From contig NZ_BMEB01000010.1 of the NCBI RefSeq assembly GCF_014636275.1, positions 1 to 54,885 on the forward strand: a stretch of DNA of 54,885 nucleotides. Reading direction: 5' to 3'. The notes below the pieces were generated by a model. The model was not told where the DNA came from, did not search any database, and saw nothing but the letters and a program-made list of their open reading frames with translations. A program made the position numbers and the translations under genes. The stretch comes from Cellulomonas carbonis (GTDB lineage: Bacteria; Actinomycetota; Actinomycetes; Actinomycetales; Cellulomonadaceae). Below, piece after piece: positions 1 to 8,233 of the stretch (the stretch's first letter is position 1; every line of letters starts with the position of its first letter).

Positions 1-667
1 CATACAGCACCTCGGGGATCCCGCACATCGGCCACCGGGGGTCGGTCTTGGGCCAGATCGCCTGCCGCAACGCCAGGGCGGTGTACATCGTCGACGGTGC
101 ACCGAAGAAGACCGTGTAGCCGCAGATCGCGCGGGAGCAGTCGTCCATCACCACGGTCAGCCACGGCCGGGCCGGCTTGCCGTCCGTGCCGACGAGCACG
201 ATGTCCAGCAAGGTGTGGTCCGCCTGCCACATCGCGTTGGGCCGGTCCGCGGTCCGCCGTAGCGCGAGCTCGTACTTGTCCCGGTAGGAGCTCGGTCCCT
301 CGAGGGCGAGGGTGACCATGCCGGGGTCCAGGGCGGTGATGATCGATCGGACGACGCCGTAGGACGGGACCGGCCACCCGGTGCCGGCGCAGACCTTCAC
401 CACCGTTCGGTGGATCGCGGCGATCGGTGGGCGCGGCCGAGTCAGACCGAGCCCTTCGATCAGCGCGACGAGCTCCCCCGGCAGGCGATGCCCGCCCGCG
501 TCCGCCCGCGGCAGTCGGCCCAGGGCCAGCAGACCGCCGGCGCGGTAGCGGGCATGCCAGCGTTCCAGCGTGCGCACTCCCAGGCCGTGGTGACGGGCCA
601 GCGCGGCGAGCGGGACCTGGTCCTCGACATGCGACCGCAGGATCCGCCACCGCCCGTCCGCGTCCAC
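1..667 (-). CDS. DDE (Mu/TniA/IS481-like) transposase, 3' end cut by window edge
   Basis: An open minus-strand frame runs from a GTG at 667 off the left edge of the window. The N-terminal part reads as a helix-turn-helix (VPLAALARHHGLGVRTLERW), followed by an rve-type integrase core beginning QADHTLLDIVLVG, with a second acidic patch at VVMDDCSRAICGY. These two aspartate positions are what is expected of the first two DDE residues; the catalytic glutamate lies outside the window. It starts 7 bp after the stop of the serine recombinase, so the two genes probably form one transposition operon, as in TniA/TniR-type transposons. Start choice is uncertain because no clear ribosome binding site is visible. 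Confidence 0.75.
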   Translation of the reverse strand, partial: MDADGRWRILRSHVEDQVPLAALARHHGLGVRTLERWHARYRAGGLLALGRLPRADAGGHRLPGELVALIEGLGLTRPRPPIAAIHRTVVKVCAGTGWPVPSYGVVRSIITALDPGMVTLALEGPSSYRDKYELALRRTADRPNAMWQADHTLLDIVLVGTDGKPARPWLTVVMDDCSRAICGYTVFFGAPSTMYTALALRQAIWPKTDPRWPMCGIPEVLY

Positions 668-674
668 GACCGGC

Positions 675-1274
675 CTACACGGCGCTCGTGGCTCGTCGTG
701 ACGGCGCCGCGCCGGCGGGTGGGCGGTTCAAGGCCCGGTAGATCGTGGTGCGGGACACGCCGAGCACCTGACCGATCTGGGCGACCGTCATGTCCTTCTG
801 CTCGTACATCCGCCGGGCAGCCCGGACCTGGTCCGCGGACAACGCCGACGGCCGCCCACCGGTGCGGCCCCGAGCACGAGCGGCCGCCAGGCCGGCGTTG
901 GTCCGCTCCCGGATCAGGTCACGCTCGAACTCGGCCAGGGCCGCGAAGACGTGGAACACCAATCGTCCGCCCGGGGAGGTCGTGTCGATCGTCTCCTGCA
1001 AGGACCGGAACCCCACGCCGCGGTCGGCCAGAACCTGCAGCTGGTCGATCAGGTGACGGATCGACCGGCCGAGCCGGTCCAGCCGCCACACCACCAAGGT
1101 GTCCCCCGGGCGCAGCTGGTCCAGCAGCTTGTCCAGCTCCGGGCGGTGCTGCAGCGACCCCGAGCCGGTGTCCACGAACACCCGGTAGCACCCGGCCTTG
1201 GTCAGCGCGTCGATCTGCAACGACGCGTCCTGGTCGGTCGTCGACACGCGCGCGTAGCCCAGAAGGTGCCCCAC
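675..1274 (-). CDS. Serine recombinase / resolvase-invertase
   Basis: This is a 199-residue protein, normal length for small serine recombinases. The N-terminus LLGYARVST carries the catalytic serine motif. The conserved VVWRLDRLGRS and the long helix FHVFAALAEFERDLIRERT are the core and E-helix of the family. The C-terminus (VRAARRMYEQKDMTVAQIGQVL...SRTTIYRAL, split here) is the Hin-like helix-turn-helix. The frame stays open upstream to 1745, but homology begins only at the GTG at 1274, so that start is used. It lies directly upstream of the DDE transposase and probably resolves cointegrates made by it. Confidence 0.9.
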   Translation of the reverse strand: MGHLLGYARVSTTDQDASLQIDALTKAGCYRVFVDTGSGSLQHRPELDKLLDQLRPGDTLVVWRLDRLGRSIRHLIDQLQVLADRGVGFRSLQETIDTTSPGGRLVFHVFAALAEFERDLIRERTNAGLAAARARGRTGGRPSALSADQVRAARRMYEQKDMTVAQIGQVLGVSRTTIYRALNRPPAGAAPSRRATSAV

Positions 1275-1283
1275 CCCCCGACC

Positions 1284-1404
1284 GTAGCGAAACCCGTCCG
1301 GTACGGGAAGTATCGGACCGTAGATTCCGGTACACAGTTCCGCTACATCGGGCGCCCCGTCGACCACCCCACGGCGGCTGAGCTCTGACGGGTGTAGCGG
1401 AAAC
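1284..1404. repeat. Short repeats upstream of the recombinase (candidate res/terminal repeats)
   Basis: The region 5' of the recombinase holds three related copies: GTAGCGAAAC at 1284-1293, TGTAGCGGAACTG on the minus strand at 1335-1347, and TGTAGCGGAAAC at 1393-1404. TCCGGTAC also occurs twice, at 1297-1304 and 1326-1333. Such clustered inverted and direct copies suit resolvase binding subsites or the multi-repeat end of a Tni-type transposon. The third copy abuts the insertion sequence exactly at 1404/1405. Assignment as res is inference from position. Confidence 0.45.
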
Positions 1405-1429
1405 GGGTCTGCTGCACGGATAGGTGACA
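1405..1429 (+). repeat. Left terminal inverted repeat of the IS3-family element
   Basis: Reads GGGTCTGCTGCACG then GATAGGTGACA. It pairs with 2640-2664 on the opposite strand with two mismatches. Confidence 0.9.
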
Positions 1430-1472
1430 CCTGACCTGTGGGGACGAGGTCCCCGCTGGAAGGATGTGCACC

Positions 1473-1760
1473 GTGCCCAGGCCCTATCCGATGGAGTTCC
1501 GCCGGGACGTCGTGGCAGTCGCTCGCCGCGGGGATGCGCCGATCAAGCAGGTCGCGGCCGACTTCGGGATCGCCGAGTCGTGCCTGCGTAACTGGCTGCG
1601 TGACGCGGACGTCGAGGACGGCAACCGCCCCGGAGCGAGCGCGAGCGAGTCCGCTGAGCTGCGTGAGCTGCGCCGCCGCAACCGGCTGCTCGAGCAAGAG
1701 GTCGAGATCCTGCGCCGCGCCGCGGCTTACCTGTCCCAGGCGCATCTGCCGGGAAAATGA
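1473..1760 (+). CDS. IS3-family transposase OrfA (HTH_Tnp_1)
   Basis: A 95-residue helix-turn-helix protein. It has YPMEFRRDVVAVARRGDAP and the recognition region VAADFGIAESCLRNWL, then a leucine-zipper-like helix (LRELRRRNRLLEQEVEILRRA) typical of OrfA. The GTG at 1473 is preferred because GGAAGG lies 9 bp upstream; an ATG at 1464 would leave no spacing to that site. Its stop overlaps the orfB start as ATGA (1757-1760), which implies translational coupling or a -1 frameshift fusion to OrfAB. Confidence 0.92.
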   Translation: MPRPYPMEFRRDVVAVARRGDAPIKQVAADFGIAESCLRNWLRDADVEDGNRPGASASESAELRELRRRNRLLEQEVEILRRAAAYLSQAHLPGK

Positions 1761-2632
1761 TCTACCCGCTCGTGACTGAGCTCGCCGACGACGGTGTTCC
1801 CGTCGCGGTGACGTGCCGGGTCCTCAAGCTCGCCCGCCAGCCCTACTACCGCTGGCTCGCCGCACCGATCGGCGCCCGCGAGCTTGAGGAGGCATACCTC
1901 GCGAACGCGCTGTTCGACGCCCACCGCGACGACCCGGAGTTCGGCTACCGGCTCCTGGCCGACGAGGCCGCGAGGGCTGGCCTGGCTGCCTGCGACCGGC
2001 GGGTGTGGCGGATCTGCTCCGGCAACGGCTGGTGGTCGGCGTTCGGCAAGAAGCGCACCCGGGGCGGCAAGAAGGCCGGCCCACCGGCCCACGACGACCT
2101 CGTGCGACGGGTCTTCGCCGCCGACGCGCCGAACCGGTTGTGGCTCTGGGACATCACCGAGCACCCCACGGCCGAGGGCAAGGTCTACCTCTGCGCGATC
2201 AAGGACGTGTTCTCCAACCGGATCGTGGGCTACTCGATCAGCGACCGCATGGCCTCCCAGATCGCAGTGAACGCGCTGGTCAGCGCCGTGCAACGGCGAC
2301 GCGACGTCGCCGGGTGCGTGGTGCACTCCGACCGAGGCAGCCAATTTCGAAGCCGGAAGGTCGCACGCGTCCTCGCGGCGCACGAGCTGGTCGGATCGAT
2401 GGGCCAGGTCGCCTCCGCGGGAGACAACGCTGCCATGGAGAGCTTCTTCTCGCTGCTGCAGAAGAACGTCCTCAACCGGCGCCGCTGGGCCACCCGCGAA
2501 GACCTGCGGATCGCGATCATCACCTGGATCGAAAGGACCTACCACCGCCGCCGACGCCAGCACCGGCTCGGGCGCCTAACACCCGTCGAGTTCGAGACCA
2601 TCATGACCACTCAGGTCGCACTCGCCGCCTGA
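1757..2632 (+). CDS. IS3-family transposase OrfB (DDE integrase core)
   Basis: This 291-residue protein carries the rve core with all three acidic residues placed as in IS3 elements: LWLWDITEHPTAEGK (first D), VVHSDRGSQF (second D), and DNAAMESFFSLLQK (E). The N-terminal HTH_21-like part includes DDPEFGYRLLADEAARAG. It ends at LTPVEFE with the usual short tail. Full length and unbroken, it is translationally coupled to orfA and cuts and joins the element ends at 1405 and 2664. Confidence 0.95.
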   Translation: MIYPLVTELADDGVPVAVTCRVLKLARQPYYRWLAAPIGARELEEAYLANALFDAHRDDPEFGYRLLADEAARAGLAACDRRVWRICSGNGWWSAFGKKRTRGGKKAGPPAHDDLVRRVFAADAPNRLWLWDITEHPTAEGKVYLCAIKDVFSNRIVGYSISDRMASQIAVNALVSAVQRRRDVAGCVVHSDRGSQFRSRKVARVLAAHELVGSMGQVASAGDNAAMESFFSLLQKNVLNRRRWATREDLRIAIITWIERTYHRRRRQHRLGRLTPVEFETIMTTQVALAA

Positions 2633-2734
2633 GACCGACTGTCACCTACTCGTGCAGCAGACCCAACGTTCGTTTACGTGAATCAGTAGAGTCCGGTGCA
2701 GCGATCAAGCGGGCGGAGGAGGAGCCTGATGTCA

Positions 2735-2953
2735 TCAAGCGTCGCGCAGCACAACCACCCCGATCCCGGCAAGTATCAGCAGCACTACTCCCAAAATCCG
2801 AACAAGTGCACGCTCGCCTTCCCGGGCCTCCTTCGGTCGCAGCCTCGCAGGGAGTCGATCCACGAGCCGGCTGATGAGATCGGGAGCGATGAGGCACAGG
2901 AGTCCCGCCACCGAGAAGAGGACGATCTCTAGAAGCACCAGCGAGCGTGGCAT
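2735..2953 (-). CDS. Small two-helix membrane protein, coupled to the RHS gene
   Basis: A 72-residue protein with two hydrophobic helices: about residues 5-24 (VLLEIVLFSVAGLLCLIAPD) and 52-70 (LVRILGVVLLILAGIGVVVL). A basic, proline-containing loop (RLVDRLPARLRPKEARE) joins them. The ATG at 2953 overlaps the RHS stop as TGATG, so translation is coupled to that gene. I do not recognise a family. Its position directly behind a polymorphic-toxin-like gene, and its size, suit an immunity or accessory membrane protein, but this is inference. A longer frame starting at 2989 would lie inside the RHS gene and is rejected. Confidence 0.6.
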   Translation of the reverse strand: MPRSLVLLEIVLFSVAGLLCLIAPDLISRLVDRLPARLRPKEAREGERALVRILGVVLLILAGIGVVVLRDA

Positions 2954-5900
2954 CAGCCGAAGGCCTTCAGCACCGCACCACCGAGGCACGCGCCGCCGAT
3001 GTCACCTTGCGAAGCGCTCCCGCCACTCAGCGCGGCAGACGTTCCCTCAGCGACCGCACCACCGATACAGCCGCCGACTGCAGCGCCGGCCGCTGCACCG
3101 ACCGGGCCCCCGCCCAGTGCTGCTGGGACGATGATTAGGGCTCCAACGAAGGCGCCCAGTGCGTTCCCACCGAACTCAGCCCAGCTGAAGCGCCCCGTCG
3201 GGTCGATGTAGTTGATGGGGTTGTTGGCGGCGTAGGCGTAGCGGTTGGCGTTGGCGGGGTCGAGGGGTGCGTCGAGGGTGTCGTGTTGGGTCCAGCGTCC
3301 TTCGGTGGGTGTGTAGTAGCGGGCGCCGTTCTTGATCCAGTCGGTGGTGCGGTCGTGCAGGCCGCCGGTGTACAGGAACGGGGTCTGCACGGTCGCGTTC
3401 CCGCCGGAGGTGGTCTCGAGCTCGGCGACGCCGTAGGGGTCGAAGGAGTACTCGAACGCGGTGGTGTTGAAGTTCGACAGCAGCGCCACCGGGGAGCCCA
3501 GGCCGTCGTAGATGTACAGCAGGTCCTGCCCGGTGGAGGTCCGGATCTGGACCGGTTGCCCGGTGGGGTCGTTGTCCAGGTGGGCGGTGTTCCCGTCGAG
3601 CGTGACCCGTTCGATCGCGGGCCGGCCGACGGCGCCGGTGGTGCCGTAGGTGTAGGAGTACGTCCCACCGGGGGTCTCGTTGCGGACGAGCTCACCGTTG
3701 CCGACCCCGGCGTAGGTGTAGTCGTAGGTGGTGCCGGCCTTGGTGACCGAGGCCATCTGGTCCCCGGCGGTGTACGCGATCGTCCCGGCGGCCGGGTCGG
3801 CGGTGAGGTTCCCCGCGCCGTCGTAGGTGAACCCGCTGCTGGTGGTCTGGTTCGCGGCGTTGTGCGTGCGCGTCTGGGTGGTGCTCGACCCGCCGGTGGT
3901 GACCGTGGCGCTGGTGCGGTTGCCGCGGGCGTCGTAGGCGTAGGCGTGCGTGACCGCGGGGTGCGCCGTGGCGTTGGTGCCGGCGGTGGTCGCGGCCTGG
4001 GTCAGGCGCCCGGCGCCGTCGTAGGTGTAGGTGGTGGTCTGCCCGGTGACGTGGTCACGGCGCCACTGCACGAACGACCGGTCGTCCGTGGTGCTGGTGG
4101 AGCAGGTGGGGTAGGTGGAGTTGGCCGCGTAGCAGTACTGCAGGTCCACCACGGTGGTCACCTGCGACCCGGACGAGGGCTGGCGGCGTTCGCCCTTGAT
4201 CCGGGACGGCCGCCCGGACGTGTCGTAATCGGTGTGCGAGTGCGCGGCCCAGATGGTGTTGGTCGGGTTGGTGCGCATCCACGTGTCGGTGCGCCGGCCC
4301 TTGTCGTCCACGGCGAAGTTCGTCGTCGCGGTCCCGCCGTTCGGGTGCGGGTACTGCATCGTGACCAGCGCGCCGGCGTCGTCGTACCCGTAGGTGGTGG
4401 TCCCGCCGGAGTCGGTGGTGGAGACCATGCGCCCCACCCTGTCGTACCCGTAGGTGATCGTCGCGTTGTCGAACGTATTCACCACCGAGGTGAGGTTCCC
4501 CACTTGGTCGTACGTCCAGGTGGTCGTGCCGCTGGTGTCGGTGCGGGTGCCCTGGCGTCCGGCGGTGTCGTAGGTGAACGACACGTCGGGGTTGGGGTTG
4601 GTGCCGGAGTAGTCCACCCCGGTCAGCCGGTCCAGCAGGTCATAGCTGTAGGTCGTGGTCACCCCACGGCCGTTGGTGGCCGTCTTCAGCCGCCCGTAGG
4701 TGTCGTAGGTGAAGTCCCGCACCCCCAGGGACGAGCCCGTCACCGGGGTGACCTTCGTCACCTGCGCGTTCGTGTAGGTGTAGGTGGTCTTGTTCGTCCC
4801 GTTGCCCGGGGCGGTCGCGGTGACGACGGTGCCGTTGGTGTTGCGGGTCAGCACCGCCTGCGCGGCCAGGGCGTCGGTGGAGGTCATGACGTTCCCGGCA
4901 CCGTTGTACGTGTACGCCGAAGAGTTGCCGGCGTCGTCGGTGCTGGAGGTCGGCAGGTACTTCGTGGCCGCGGCGGTATTCGTGTACTCCCACCCGCGCG
5001 TGGCACCCGTCGGCGAGGCCAGCGACGTCAGGGACTCCCCGCTGTTCGCCCCGTAGGTCATCGTCGTGGTTGCCGCGGAGGTCCCGGCGCCGGTGGTAGC
5101 CGTGGCCGGGTCGTAGTTCGCGGTGTACGTCGCCGCCCGCTCACGCCCCTCGGCGTCCACCGCCTTGGTCACCCGCCCCGTGCGGTCCGCGGCAAGGGTG
5201 TACGCGGTGCGCTCCCCGGAGGTGGGGGACCCGGTGGTCTCCTGCTCCCCGTCCGAGACCAGCGTCTGCGTGTCGGAGGTGTACGCCAACCGGGTCCAGG
5301 AGTCCCCGGCCGACCCGGCCGTGCCGTTGACCTGCCGCACCGCGGTGACCCGGTTGCGGACGTCGTACTCCACGTACGTGTCGATCCCACCGGGAGCCTG
5401 CACGCGGGTCAGCTGGTGGGCGGTGTAGGTGAACGTCGTGGTCCGGTTTAACGCATCGGTGATCGTCGTCAGGTCACCGGAGCCGTTGTAGCCGAGCCCC
5501 ACGGTGCGAACCGACCCCGAAGGCCCTTGTCGGATCGAGGTCAGCCGCCCCGAGGTGTACGCGAACGTCACATCCAAACCGGCCGGGCCGCGGGTGGCGG
5601 TGATGCCGGCCAGGCGGGTCGGGTTGTAGGGGTCGTAGGTCAGGGTGTGGGTGTTGCCGTTGCGGTCCGCGATCGTCGTCAGGATTCCCGAGGCGTTGAA
5701 CGTCAGCTTCTGCTGCGACGCGTGGTCCGTCAGCGCCCACCCACCGCCCGACAGTGCGACGAGGTCCGCCGTCAGACCGGCGGGCGCGGTGAAAGCCCCA
5801 CCGCCGGCCGGGACGAACGTGCCGGTCAGGCCGGCCGGGCCGTGGAACACGAGCGACCCGTCCGCGGCCGCCTCCAGGCGCATCCCCACGCTGACGGTCC

Positions 5901-6522
5901 ACCCGTACCCCGTCGGGTTCGACGTCGACGCCTGCGCCACACCGGCACCCAGGGACAGGGAGTTGTAGACCAGCTGGACCGGGACGTCGGAGTGCACCCC
6001 GGGGACCGACAGGGCCTCGGCGGTCAGCATCAGGTTCCCTGTCCCGACGTCGACCTTGGCGCTGACCCGGTCACCGAGCTGGAACGGCAGCGCCGTCGCG
6101 TTCTTGCGCGGCCCCGCACCCAGCATCGGTGAGACCACGCTCGTGACCACTGGCGCCGCCGCGGAACACGTCGCGGCGTCGCAGGACTTCATCGTCCACT
6201 CCAGCGTGGTCCCGGCGGCCTGCACCGGCAGGGTCGTCCGTGCAACCTGTCCCGACGTCGCCGCGACCGTGGCGCCGTTGACCACGTTCCACGTGCTCGC
6301 ACCGGCCGTACGCGCGAAGAACCTGGCGGTGACCGCCCCACCATCGGGATCGCTGACCGTCCCAGCGAGCACCGGGGTGTGCGTCACCGCCCGCTCGAAG
6401 GTCAAACCGGTCGGCACCGTGGGTGCCGCTGCCGCCGCCGGCAGCGCACCGACCACCACCGCGGCCGTGGCGGTCATCGCGACCACGCTGAACCGAACAC
6501 CAGAACGACGACGTGTGCGCAT
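2953..6522 (-). CDS. Secreted RHS/YD-repeat protein with short hydrophobic C-terminus
   Basis: A protein of about 1189 residues. From the ATG at 6522 it has a classic signal peptide (MRTRRRSGVRF, then a hydrophobic core ending LPAAAAA). An in-frame ATG at 6573 would put 17 extra residues ahead of it. The bulk is many YD repeats (patterns such as YDLLDRLTGVDY, YDYTYAGVGNGE). The RHS core ends with NRYAYAANNPINYIDPTGRFSW, the usual junction before a variable toxin tip. Here only about 75 residues follow, rich in Gly/Ala (IIVPAALGGGPVGAAAGAA and similar), without a recognisable nuclease or deaminase domain. It may be a shell protein, a pore-forming tip or a truncated polymorphic toxin. Confidence 0.88.
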   Translation of the reverse strand: MRTRRRSGVRFSVVAMTATAAVVVGALPAAAAAPTVPTGLTFERAVTHTPVLAGTVSDPDGGAVTARFFARTAGASTWNVVNGATVAATSGQVARTTLPVQAAGTTLEWTMKSCDAATCSAAAPVVTSVVSPMLGAGPRKNATALPFQLGDRVSAKVDVGTGNLMLTAEALSVPGVHSDVPVQLVYNSLSLGAGVAQASTSNPTGYGWTVSVGMRLEAAADGSLVFHGPAGLTGTFVPAGGGAFTAPAGLTADLVALSGGGWALTDHASQQKLTFNASGILTTIADRNGNTHTLTYDPYNPTRLAGITATRGPAGLDVTFAYTSGRLTSIRQGPSGSVRTVGLGYNGSGDLTTITDALNRTTTFTYTAHQLTRVQAPGGIDTYVEYDVRNRVTAVRQVNGTAGSAGDSWTRLAYTSDTQTLVSDGEQETTGSPTSGERTAYTLAADRTGRVTKAVDAEGRERAATYTANYDPATATTGAGTSAATTTMTYGANSGESLTSLASPTGATRGWEYTNTAAATKYLPTSSTDDAGNSSAYTYNGAGNVMTSTDALAAQAVLTRNTNGTVVTATAPGNGTNKTTYTYTNAQVTKVTPVTGSSLGVRDFTYDTYGRLKTATNGRGVTTTYSYDLLDRLTGVDYSGTNPNPDVSFTYDTAGRQGTRTDTSGTTTWTYDQVGNLTSVVNTFDNATITYGYDRVGRMVSTTDSGGTTTYGYDDAGALVTMQYPHPNGGTATTNFAVDDKGRRTDTWMRTNPTNTIWAAHSHTDYDTSGRPSRIKGERRQPSSGSQVTTVVDLQYCYAANSTYPTCSTSTTDDRSFVQWRRDHVTGQTTTYTYDGAGRLTQAATTAGTNATAHPAVTHAYAYDARGNRTSATVTTGGSSTTQTRTHNAANQTTSSGFTYDGAGNLTADPAAGTIAYTAGDQMASVTKAGTTYDYTYAGVGNGELVRNETPGGTYSYTYGTTGAVGRPAIERVTLDGNTAHLDNDPTGQPVQIRTSTGQDLLYIYDGLGSPVALLSNFNTTAFEYSFDPYGVAELETTSGGNATVQTPFLYTGGLHDRTTDWIKNGARYYTPTEGRWTQHDTLDAPLDPANANRYAYAANNPINYIDPTGRFSWAEFGGNALGAFVGALIIVPAALGGGPVGAAAGAAVGGCIGGAVAEGTSAALSGGSASQGDIGGACLGGAVLKAFG

Positions 6523-6647
6523 CAAGGCCCCCAGCCCGCACCCCGCCGCCCCATCGCGACGAGTGATCACCAATGCCTACCGCCGTCACAACCGGTCGCG
6601 ACAGCAAGTCCCGTCAACACCACCCGAACGGGCTACCCCACCCGGCG

Positions 6648-6878
6648 TCATGCCGCCCCGACCGTGGTCGCCACCGAGCCCCGAACGAACCCCGCCATTG
6701 ATCGGCGAAGACCACACCCGTAGCCGGCGCCGATGAGGGGGACGCGGCGGCGGGAGTGGCCGTGGGCGTCGAGGCAGATATCGACGGCTAGGGGTGTGTC
6801 GTCGGGGAGGCCGACGAGTTCGGCGCGGAGCTGGCCGACGGTCCACTGCGGGCGTTGGCGTGGCTGGGTCACGTTCAT
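6648..6878 (-). CDS. DUF6225-like small protein
   Basis: A 76-residue protein beginning MNVTQPRQRPQWTVGQLRAEL, followed by GLPDDTPLAVDICLD, the signature pattern TVGQLR...LPDDTP of small actinobacterial DUF6225-type proteins. Function is unknown. The ATG at 6878 overlaps the stop of the upstream ParB-like gene as ATGA, making it the third gene of the par operon by translational coupling. A long overlapping frame on the same strand (to 7757) is an extension of this frame through the par genes and is not used. Confidence 0.6.
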   Translation of the reverse strand: MNVTQPRQRPQWTVGQLRAELVGLPDDTPLAVDICLDAHGHSRRRVPLIGAGYGCGLRRSMAGFVRGSVATTVGAA

Positions 6879-7312
6879 CCCTCTAGGGGGCGGCCGGGGG
6901 GCAGTGGCTGCTCCCCGCCGGTGAAGGGTCGGCCTTCGTTGTACTGCTGCTCGAGGCGGGTGGCCTCGGCGTCGAGCACGGCGGAGATGAGGTCGCTGAA
7001 GGAGGTGTGGCCTTCGGTGTGGGCGGTAGCGCGGTAGGCGGCGCGGATGCGTGCGCGCACGTCGCGCGGTACGGCGACGTTCAGCTGCTCCTTCGCCTTG
7101 GTCGGCCTCCGTGCCGCGGCGGGGGCTGGCGGGGTGGGGGCTGGCGGGATGGGGGCGACCGTCGCGGGGGGGCTGAGGCTGACCGAGGCCTCTGGTGCGG
7201 GCTGTGTGGTGCGGTTTCGTGCGAGGAGCCTGCTGGCGTCGGGGTGCACTCCCCCGCTGCGGGGCCTGGCTCCGAAGCCGGTGATGGTGCGGTTGGGGGC
7301 GGGCTCGCTCAT
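6875..7312 (-). CDS. ParB-like centromere-binding protein (small, RHH type)
   Basis: A 145-residue protein. The N-terminal 75 residues are proline/alanine-rich and look disordered. A compact C-terminal domain (KEQLNVAVPRDVRARIRAAY...SFSDLISAVLDAEATRLEQQ) has the strand-helix-helix pattern of ribbon-helix-helix DNA-binding proteins. Its start overlaps the parA stop as ATGA. By analogy with ParG/omega-type systems it should bind the repeated centromere upstream of parA (8234-8458), recruit ParA, and repress the operon. The family assignment is structural reasoning; no long ParB domain is present. Confidence 0.75.
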   Translation of the reverse strand: MSEPAPNRTITGFGARPRSGGVHPDASRLLARNRTTQPAPEASVSLSPPATVAPIPPAPTPPAPAAARRPTKAKEQLNVAVPRDVRARIRAAYRATAHTEGHTSFSDLISAVLDAEATRLEQQYNEGRPFTGGEQPLPPGRPLEG

Positions 7313-8223
7313 GCCGGCACCTCCTGCTGCTGGATGGCTTCGGCGTCGGTGATCTTGGCGACGATTTCGGCGGCGAGTGCGTGGTAGTCCTCGGCGACGC
7401 CGCTGGCGGTGCGCGGCGCTCCCCCGGCGGCTGCTTCGCCGCGGCGGATTTGCCACCAGGCGGGGCCCTTGCGGGCTTCGTCTTCGAGCTCGTGGACGAG
7501 CTGGCCGCGCTCTCGCGCGGCGTGGGCGGTGGCTTCGGAGTGTCGGATGGTGGCTTGCATGACGACGTCCTCGGCACCGAGGGCTTCGACAATGCGTGCT
7601 CGGGCTTCTTCCTTGATGCGGTGGGCGCTGCTGCCGGTGCCGAACAGGACAACGCCGAGGAGGTCCAGGCCGGGGTTGAGGTCGACGACGGCGTCCAGGC
7701 GCCGGGCGACGTCGAGCATGCCCTTGCGTGAGCTCGCGTCGGACTTCGCCGGCACAAGCGCCCACCGGGCCGCCGCCGCGGCGGCGGTCTGGAGGGCTTC
7801 GATGCCGGGCGGGCAGTCGATGAGGATGAGGTCGTACTGCTCCGACAGCGGCTGCAGCACGCGAGCCAGCGCGAGCCGGGCGGCGGTCTGGTCCTTCGCT
7901 GCCGCCAGCGCTGCGGCTGCGGCGTCGAGGTGGTGCCCGCCGATCATCACGTCGAGGTTCGGTCGTACTGACGGCACGGGCGTGCCGGGCTGGCCGAACG
8001 CCAGCGCGGCGGCGAGCGCGCGGCCTTGATCGTCGACGTCGCTCTGGGTGTAGCCGAGGTCCTCCCCCAGGTTTCCCTGCGGGTCCATGTCCACGGCGAG
8101 CACTCGGAAGCCGGAGTGGGCGACGAGTCCAGCGACGTTGGCCGTGACGGATGTCTTGCCGGCGCCGCCCTTGCCGTTGATTACAGCGACGACACGAGTC
8201 AGGAGCGAGCGGTCGATCTCCAT
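7309..8223 (-). CDS. parA: ParA-family partition ATPase
   Basis: A 304-residue Walker-type partition ATPase. The deviant Walker A motif KGGAGKTS is near residues 18-25. The A' motif (RVLAVDMDPQGNLGEDL) and Walker B (YDLILIDCPPGIEAL) follow in the right order. The start ATG at 8223 has an excellent ribosome binding site AGGAGG, seven bases upstream. The frame extends further upstream to 8343 but those residues lie in the repeat region and are not homologous. It is the first gene of a three-gene par operon and moves plasmid copies to daughter cells with the adjacent RHH protein. Confidence 0.95.
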   Translation of the reverse strand: MEIDRSLLTRVVAVINGKGGAGKTSVTANVAGLVAHSGFRVLAVDMDPQGNLGEDLGYTQSDVDDQGRALAAALAFGQPGTPVPSVRPNLDVMIGGHHLDAAAAALAAAKDQTAARLALARVLQPLSEQYDLILIDCPPGIEALQTAAAAAARWALVPAKSDASSRKGMLDVARRLDAVVDLNPGLDLLGVVLFGTGSSAHRIKEEARARIVEALGAEDVVMQATIRHSEATAHAARERGQLVHELEDEARKGPAWWQIRRGEAAAGGAPRTASGVAEDYHALAAEIVAKITDAEAIQQQEVPA

Positions 8224-8233
8224 TGGATACCTC

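Larger units (their letters stand above)
1405..2664 (+). mobile_element. Complete IS3-family insertion sequence (1260 bp)
   Basis: The element is bounded by 25-bp terminal inverted repeats matching at 23 positions (1405-1429 and 2640-2664; both read GGGTCTGCTGCACG, then GA or AG, then TAGGTGACA). It is flanked by a 3-bp direct repeat AAC (1402-1404 and 2665-2667), as expected for IS3-family target duplication. It carries orfA and orfB on the plus strand, both intact, so it is probably active or recently moved. It sits in the repeat region beside the serine recombinase gene. Confidence 0.9.

Noticed and set aside
410..1381. 323-codon plus-strand frame across the transposase and recombinase
   Set aside because: Arg/Pro/Ser-rich antisense shadow of two clearly homologous minus-strand genes.
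3283..5451. 722-codon plus-strand frame opposite the RHS gene
   Set aside because: Val/Gly/Arg-rich shadow of the YD repeats on the other strand, with no domain or ribosome binding site.
6879..7757. Upstream extension of the DUF6225-like frame
   Set aside because: Runs through the ParA and ParB-like genes in another frame with low-complexity sequence; the coupled ATG at 6878 is the sensible start.
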